This document shows, piece after piece, positions 58,949 through 64,000 of a DNA stretch of 64,000 bases (the stretch's first letter is position 1; every line of letters starts with the position of its first letter). The translations under genes and the position numbers were made by a program. The notes under the pieces were generated by a model that did not search any database, was not told the DNA's origin, and saw only the letters and a program-made list of their open reading frames with translations. Source of the stretch: Corticium candelabrum (taxonomy: Eukaryota; Porifera; Homoscleromorpha; Homosclerophorida; Plakinidae); the NCBI RefSeq assembly GCF_963422355.1, contig NC_085092.1:2794666-2858665 (forward strand). Direction: 5' to 3'.

Positions 58949-59740
58949 TTCACCGATTGACGCACGCGCATTATCTCTTGACTCCGCCCTCGGTCGCTAA
59001 TCGTTTCTGGTCTTTTTTCAAGTTGGGAAGTTTGGCGCTATCTCAGAGCAAACTTGACAGCTGAGAATTATCATAACGCAAAACGTACGAGACGTTTTAC
59101 GTCCATTATGTGTAGGTTTCGTTTTACCGCTTCGTGTAAACTTTGATATTTGCGTAGACTCGTACCCAGTCCTCCTCCTCGCGCGCGCTCCACGTGTTTT
59201 GTGGAACAAAAAGCACGTGCCAAAACACGTGGAGCGCGCGCGAGGAGGAGGACTGGGTACGAGTCTAATATTTGCGTAGGCGAAAGTAAAATGTACTTTC
59301 GCATCACTGACTCACCTTCAATCGACGGCAACAAGCACACATACGGCGATGGTTCGGCTGTAGAATGAAGGCATTTTGTGTCGGTGATTACTTGCGGTGG
59401 CGCACGTTTCCGTGTGTTTTTCGCATCACTCAAGCCCTTTTGAACTATAGTATGGCCTCCATTCGTAGAAAGAAACGGAGGAAAGTGCGAAGACCGAGCG
59501 ATTGCAAGCCGCTCAAGACGATACGGAGTCTATAACGTACGAATTATCGACTGAGTCGCTATGAACTGTAATTCACTGTTAGAGTCGCCTAAAGCGTCTA
59601 GACCCGTCTCTTGTGTGCTCTCGTAGTTGGCCTCGGAACGCAAGACCTAAACAATGCGCCGCGCAACACAGCAAGCGTTCGGTCCGCAGCCCAAAGCCTT
59701 GACGACGTCAATGTCTACTGCGCGTGCGTCAATCGGTGAA
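58949..59740. mobile_element. ~790-bp element with TTCACCGATTGACGCACGCG ends
   Basis: TTCACCGATTGACGCACGCG at 58949 reappears inverted, ending at 59740 (22-bp perfect match). The interior is CpG-rich with no recognisable ORF, and a TAGACTCG palindrome is nested inside it. Confidence 0.7.
59155..59267. mobile_element. 113-bp perfect palindrome with TAGACTCG ends and 9-bp duplication
   Basis: Two 47-bp arms (59155-59201, 59221-59267) are perfect inverted repeats around a 19-bp centre; each starts TAGACTCGTACCCAGTCC. ATATTTGCG flanks both sides exactly (59146-59154 and 59268-59276). Arm identity suggests a young insertion. Confidence 0.95.
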
Positions 59741-61989
59741 GTGCTCCTTTAAGTAAGGTACGTAGTCTCAAGGTTTGTGCATGCTCCAATCCTAGATCCG
59801 CCACTAATTTCTTTGTCGTCAACCAGCCATTAAACGCAAGCGTAGTAAGCTACAGAGTTGAGGTCGTAGACAAGTCTGCATGTATACTGTATGCATGAAA
59901 TCTGCTCGTAGAAAAGTGATGTAAAGACAAAATTCCTCAAACAACTTCTGATTCCCTAAACAACGTTGATAAAGTTGATTCAGGCCTTCTGCTATAAATT
60001 CGGGGAGAAAATGTGCTAAGCCTAGTGGACATGTCGCTTCGTAAAAAATCCTGCAAAGACCTACACGTCTCGCTGTCTCTTCTCACAACGTGCATGACAC
60101 AGCATCGCTTCCAAGAGTTCCGCGTATGGCAAATATGGACCCGCAGACTGTTTTTGGGCATGCCAGTCGATGAACGACATCCGAGTGAGTAACGCAAGCT
60201 TTCCACATCGTAGGGGACCCTCCGCCCATAAAACATTCAAACTTATCGTTTCAGCCGATTTCGAAAAAACTGCGGTCAAGCACCTATATCGAAAACAAAC
60301 ACAAACCGCCGTCATCGAATAAACGTCGAGCTTGCTTAAATGCCCCACTCGCCTATCCCCAGTCCTCTAGTAGTTAATTAAGTCCACTGGATGTACTTAC
60401 GTATCTGTCCAGGTATTGTATGACCACGCCCACACATCATCCCCTGCAGCTGCACTTCTCTCTTAGATTCCGTAATATAATAAGTCCAGTATGCAAACAC
60501 ATTTTCAAATTATTTCCAGAGCTGAGATATTATAGTCGACCATCTCTACTCTTAATTATCTGGTGGTGGCCGTGGGATACTAACTGATTGATTCAACTGA
60601 CTGACTGATTCACAAGCCTTGATTTCAACATGTCTATAAAACTTGCCTCATGATACATGCCAATTACCTTTCCTCTAGAGCTTATAGCATTGCAAGCCAC
60701 TTTCTTATTCAATCTTGACAGCAACCGGTTGCAAAAGAGAAGAAAAAGTCTGAAGCTAGACTGTAATGTGTAAGTGTCTGTTGCCTTTTGCCCTGCCAAC
60801 GCAATGCATACCAGACCTCAATCACATCAAGTTTGAGACCTTGAGTCAGGCTACTACTGTTTACGTGTTGATTGAAACCAAACACAAAACTACAACAACA
60901 TGCAGTAGCAACTCAAACATCAGCTGCAGTTGCAAGTCCCACTTCCAATTTTCTGTTTTTATTTCCTATGTAAATGAGACATGATAAAGTTGTAATTCTA
61001 TATAGAAACACAGCTTGCAACAAGTTAACAAATCCTGTTTGTAAAAAGGATTTTCTGAGTCAGATAGCAATTGTCACTGTCTTGTTGATAGGGTAGAGAG
61101 TCCTCCATGCCATATAACCACTTTGTAATTACCGCTGCGCCGCTTAATTTTACGCGGACTTTGAAGGAAGGCGCTTATTGGAGTGTAGCACTAATTTGAG
61201 GCAGACACTTAACATGGAAACCATGCACCCAACAGCTCTGATCGATATGTAAAATATACATGATATGCCTGCAGGCTTCAACAACATGGGGAAGGTCCGG
61301 AACAAGTCTGTGAAAAAACGTGATTGGTATCTTTGGCGGAGCACACGGCGCGCCTCTCGTTAGCAAACTCTGTACATTCTTGAGTTTGACAGAAGCAATT
61401 CTGGTTGTAACCTAAGACTCTATAGCTATTAGTGGCAAATCCTTTCCACCGCTCATGGTTGACTCAGACTCTGACACTTCAGGTTCTGATAGTTCAAACT
61501 CTGCTGCTGATTGTGATTTGTAAATTAATCGTTGGCTTGTGACGAGTGCGTAGGCTGTAGCTATTTGTAGCTATTGACCAAGGAGTATAGTGCAAGGGCA
61601 CATGCCTAAGTCAGACAGCTTATTTGCTTGAGGTATCGGTTCAGTCTGCTAACTTTTCGCTGCAACTTGTCTTGTCCACGTCCTTCAGCTGATTCCTGGA
61701 TCCGCCACTGGTGACAGCGTCCTGTACGTTGCGTAACTACTGCTTGGAAGCGCCTCGGAGTACGCCTCGTTCAATCAATCGCGCATCAGACCGGGCAGTA
61801 AGAGCGGAAGAGGTCGTTCCTTATTCCTGTCGGATGTCATTTGACTGCAATATGGCGCTTATAAAAGGACGGTAAAACCGGTGGGACGGTAAAAAGTGGT
61901 TATACGGTATTTGTCTACGTCTGTTTTACAAGATTTGTTGATTGATTACCAAGGTAATAAACTCTAAATAAATAAGAACATTTACAAAG
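59741..61989. other. Intergenic stretch, one weak ORF candidate
   Basis: On the minus strand at 60061-60348 a 95-codon open frame (with LRCGKLALLTRMSFIDWHAQ) has a protein-like composition but no recognisable family, and two overlapping frames are also open. No TIR pair was recognised. TATAAAAG at 61859 has no gene downstream that I can support. Confidence 0.4.
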
Positions 61990-63543
61990 TCATTGAACAG
62001 ATTGGACAAGTTTGTCAACCTCCTTCCTGTTTGGATATTTCTCTCCACAGCAAGCAGATATGATTGCATGACCAACACAAAATAGAACCAAACCTGCTAT
62101 AGATACCCAAGCTGATATTCGAAAAGTCATTCGTGAGCCCAAATGTTGCCAGCACAAACCGCCAAGAATTGCTCCACATCCTCCACCCAGACCTGTTAGT
62201 ACACCTTCAAAAAGGGTCTGTGCCGAAGCTTCCAAACCACTGGGAGCAACAGCACGAGCATATAACACCAGAGCTGCCGATCGAAGAGCAAACGTTACTC
62301 CATGAAGAAGCTCAACAGGCAGCACAGTCCACGGAATGGTTATAAAAGAGTAGGCAACAAAACGAACAGCATAGCAAACAAACGTCAGACACAAGACGCC
62401 TGTGTATCCAATCCTAGAAATCAAACAATCAGATAGAACAAATGCTGGGATTTCTCCGAGTGACATGACCAAAACAGACAATCCCATGATTGTCTTACCA
62501 CCGCCCAGATCCTGTATAAACCAGAAGAGGAAACTCTCAATAACAGACATTAACATTCCAATCAACCAGGCAGCAACAAGAAACAGGACAACTCTTGGAT
62601 TCTTGAGCAATAACCTCAACTTGAACCAGAAGTTCACCTGTGGTTGATTCAGTTGATTTGGTAGACTGGGTTCGCTTGTCTGACTTAGATTGTGGCCACT
62701 TTTGTGACCCATTCCCATTAGAATGGCAAATAAGACGGATAAAGCCGTAAGACCACCAAACAGGTAAAAGTACAAGGAATAGTCTGGTGAGCATAATGAA
62801 CTTCCTAGCTCATCCGAAACAAAACCTACAGCAAATGATGCCAATCCCCATCCTACAGTTCCCCATACTCTTTGCTTTCCGTAGTCACCATGTCTCCTAG
62901 AACCCAATATCTCCAAAGTGTAATAATCAGACAGAGGTGGACCAGGAGCAGCAAAGGCCTCACCGACAGCAACGAGACCTGCAATCTCCAGCAACTTTAT
63001 ATTTCTGGCATCCAACGCATCTCGTCTTAATTCACGACAAAGTTGCGTCGTATTTCTACTCCTTTGTAGAAAAGAAAACTGAATTTGGGAGTGACCGTCC
63101 GACGTGGACGTCAGCCATTCCGACAAATTGGATTGGTTGCCGCAGTAGCATACACGCTCTAGGTTTCCTCTGTCTGTGTCTGGCCTCACTAACGCAATCA
63201 ACCAAGTCAGAACGATTTGCAGCAGCAGGGAAACGACCCAAATTAGCTTGACACCACCGAATCTCTCCCCAACAACGCCCCAGAGAGGCGTCGCTGCGAA
63301 GTTGACAAACGGTCTGACAGATTGAACGACGCCGTTCTGGCGAGCCGAAAGACCGACGTAGCGGTAGTAGAGCGTCAAATAGGGAAGGAGACAACCCCAA
63401 CCCGCAAAGAACGTGAAAAAGTGAAGCTTGACGGTAAGCAGTCGACAAAACCTTACTCGACCTCGAGAAGAGTCGTTTTCCTCGTCCAAATGGCTTTCAC
63501 TTTCACTGCAATCGTCAATCAGTCGTCTCGTCTCTTCAGTCAT
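61990..63543 (-). CDS. MFSD6-like major facilitator superfamily transporter
   Basis: A 517-residue, intronless multi-pass membrane protein; MFSD6-type (MFS_1_like) proteins are predicted solute carriers of unsettled substrate. The N-terminus is acidic and cytosolic. The first helix is in LLTVKLHFFTFFAGWGCLLP; the cytosolic loop after helix 2 carries the MFS motif A-like GVVGERFGGVK. A large loop at about residues 118-180 carries N-glycosylation sequons (NQS, NLS, NTT). The diagnostic MFSD6 block GDYGKQRVWGTVGWG follows, then helices to the end, about 12 in total. The start is the ATG at 63543 (A at -3); upstream the frame has only a GTG. Stop TGA. No lesions. The nearest relatives by eye are MFSD6/MFSD6L; paralogue assignment is open. 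Confidence 0.92.
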   Translation of the reverse strand: MTEETRRLIDDCSESESHLDEENDSSRGRVRFCRLLTVKLHFFTFFAGWGCLLPYLTLYYRYVGLSARQNGVVQSVRPFVNFAATPLWGVVGERFGGVKLIWVVSLLLQIVLTWLIALVRPDTDRGNLERVCYCGNQSNLSEWLTSTSDGHSQIQFSFLQRSRNTTQLCRELRRDALDARNIKLLEIAGLVAVGEAFAAPGPPLSDYYTLEILGSRRHGDYGKQRVWGTVGWGLASFAVGFVSDELGSSLCSPDYSLYFYLFGGLTALSVLFAILMGMGHKSGHNLSQTSEPSLPNQLNQPQVNFWFKLRLLLKNPRVVLFLVAAWLIGMLMSVIESFLFWFIQDLGGGKTIMGLSVLVMSLGEIPAFVLSDCLISRIGYTGVLCLTFVCYAVRFVAYSFITIPWTVLPVELLHGVTFALRSAALVLYARAVAPSGLEASAQTLFEGVLTGLGGGCGAILGGLCWQHLGSRMTFRISAWVSIAGLVLFCVGHAIISACCGEKYPNRKEVDKLVQSVQ

Positions 63544-64000
63544 TCTTCCTAAGTACACTGAAGCGGTGTTCCCGACATTTGACCGACGTACCGAATGACC
63601 GCGCCTACAAAGATTTTATTAATATTAGTATTAACATTAATATTAATCAAAAGCGAATTTACAACACCATATTTGAACAGCGATACAGTACTGTAGTAGT
63701 GTATCAGCACAGGCCCGTAGACTGAGAGCGTCGGGTCGATCAAACTCCCCGCTCGTTGAACCTCTGCTCATATGCGCTGTTTTGATGACATAGTCCTAGT
63801 CATTCCTAGCCAAGCCGTATTTCTAGCTTGTAAATAATTTTTGAGACTGTCTAGCGACGTGCACTGACACCAGCGATTGCAGACTGTGGTGCGGTCAGTT
63901 CTTCATGCATAAACAATTCCTCTCCGTGTGGTCGAGGAAAGAAGGGGTTTCCCCAAACATTGTGGGCGTGTCAAAATTTCCTTTACACACGTGCCCATCA
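63544..64000 (-). promoter_or_regulatory. Upstream region of the MFSD6-like gene
   Basis: Presumed promoter and 5' UTR. An AT-rich tract of ATTAATATTA units lies at 63615-63648. No TATA box in a convincing position. Confidence 0.35.

Noticed and set aside
61859-61866. TATAAAAG as a promoter
   Set aside because: No plus-strand gene can be supported downstream, and it lies beyond the end of the MFSD6-like gene on the other strand.

Overview
The window is eukaryotic and almost certainly animal. It has split genes with GT-AG introns (several only 58-66 bp), a SOX-type HMG-box gene, a microcephalin-type BRCT gene, long di- and tetranucleotide microsatellites, and a dense population of animal transposons. 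The compact introns, the E/F-like SOX box and this transposon mix suggest an early-branching metazoan, most plausibly a sponge. That placement is inference; no marker gene in the window settles it.

Layout. (1) 1-22.6 kb: the 3' part of a plus-strand MCPH1 (microcephalin) orthologue. Nine phase-compatible exons between 3787 and 22570 encode a linker, BRCT2 and BRCT3; BRCT1 was not found and probably lies to the left. Its long introns are full of transposon debris: a Ty1/copia relic (outside the located exons), a long-TIR element, a hAT-like element nested in a MITE, a Harbinger-like element with TTA duplications, a hAT relic with 8-bp duplications, a hAT MITE, and an XPG-like nuclease relic. 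(2) 22.6-24.3 kb: only 525 bp after MCPH1, an intronless SOX gene (410 aa). (3) 24.3-32.2 kb: gene-poor, with one 1.1-kb TIR element and a zinc-finger repeat fragment. (4) 32.2-56.6 kb: a transposon stack. A Ty3/gypsy element (gypsy-1) carries a 7.55-kb SWIM-type MULE in its 5' LTR region, a 1.28-kb MULE-like element in gag (9-bp duplication), a nearly complete second gypsy with 130-bp LTRs (5-bp duplication) in a tandem repeat within gag, and a hAT-ended 5.2-kb block in its protease region. That block holds a pogo-like transposase relic and an IS5/Harbinger-like element. A third gypsy 3' end with its LTR follows, then a telomere-like 21-bp minisatellite. (5) 56.6-64 kb: three small inverted-repeat elements and, on the minus strand, an intronless MFSD6-like transporter gene (517 aa).

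The three host genes (DNA-damage/cell-cycle scaffold, transcription factor, membrane transporter) show no functional link; they are neighbours only. The main value of the window is the readable nesting history: four independent insertions can be verified from exact target-site duplications inside the region of one retrotransposon, and three members of a TAGACTCG-ended MULE-like mini-element family each keep an exact 9-bp duplication. I found no clear candidate for a wholly new biological system; the best leads are the mini-MULE family, one member of which carries a 95-codon ORF, and the two captured or decayed cellular-looking ORFs.
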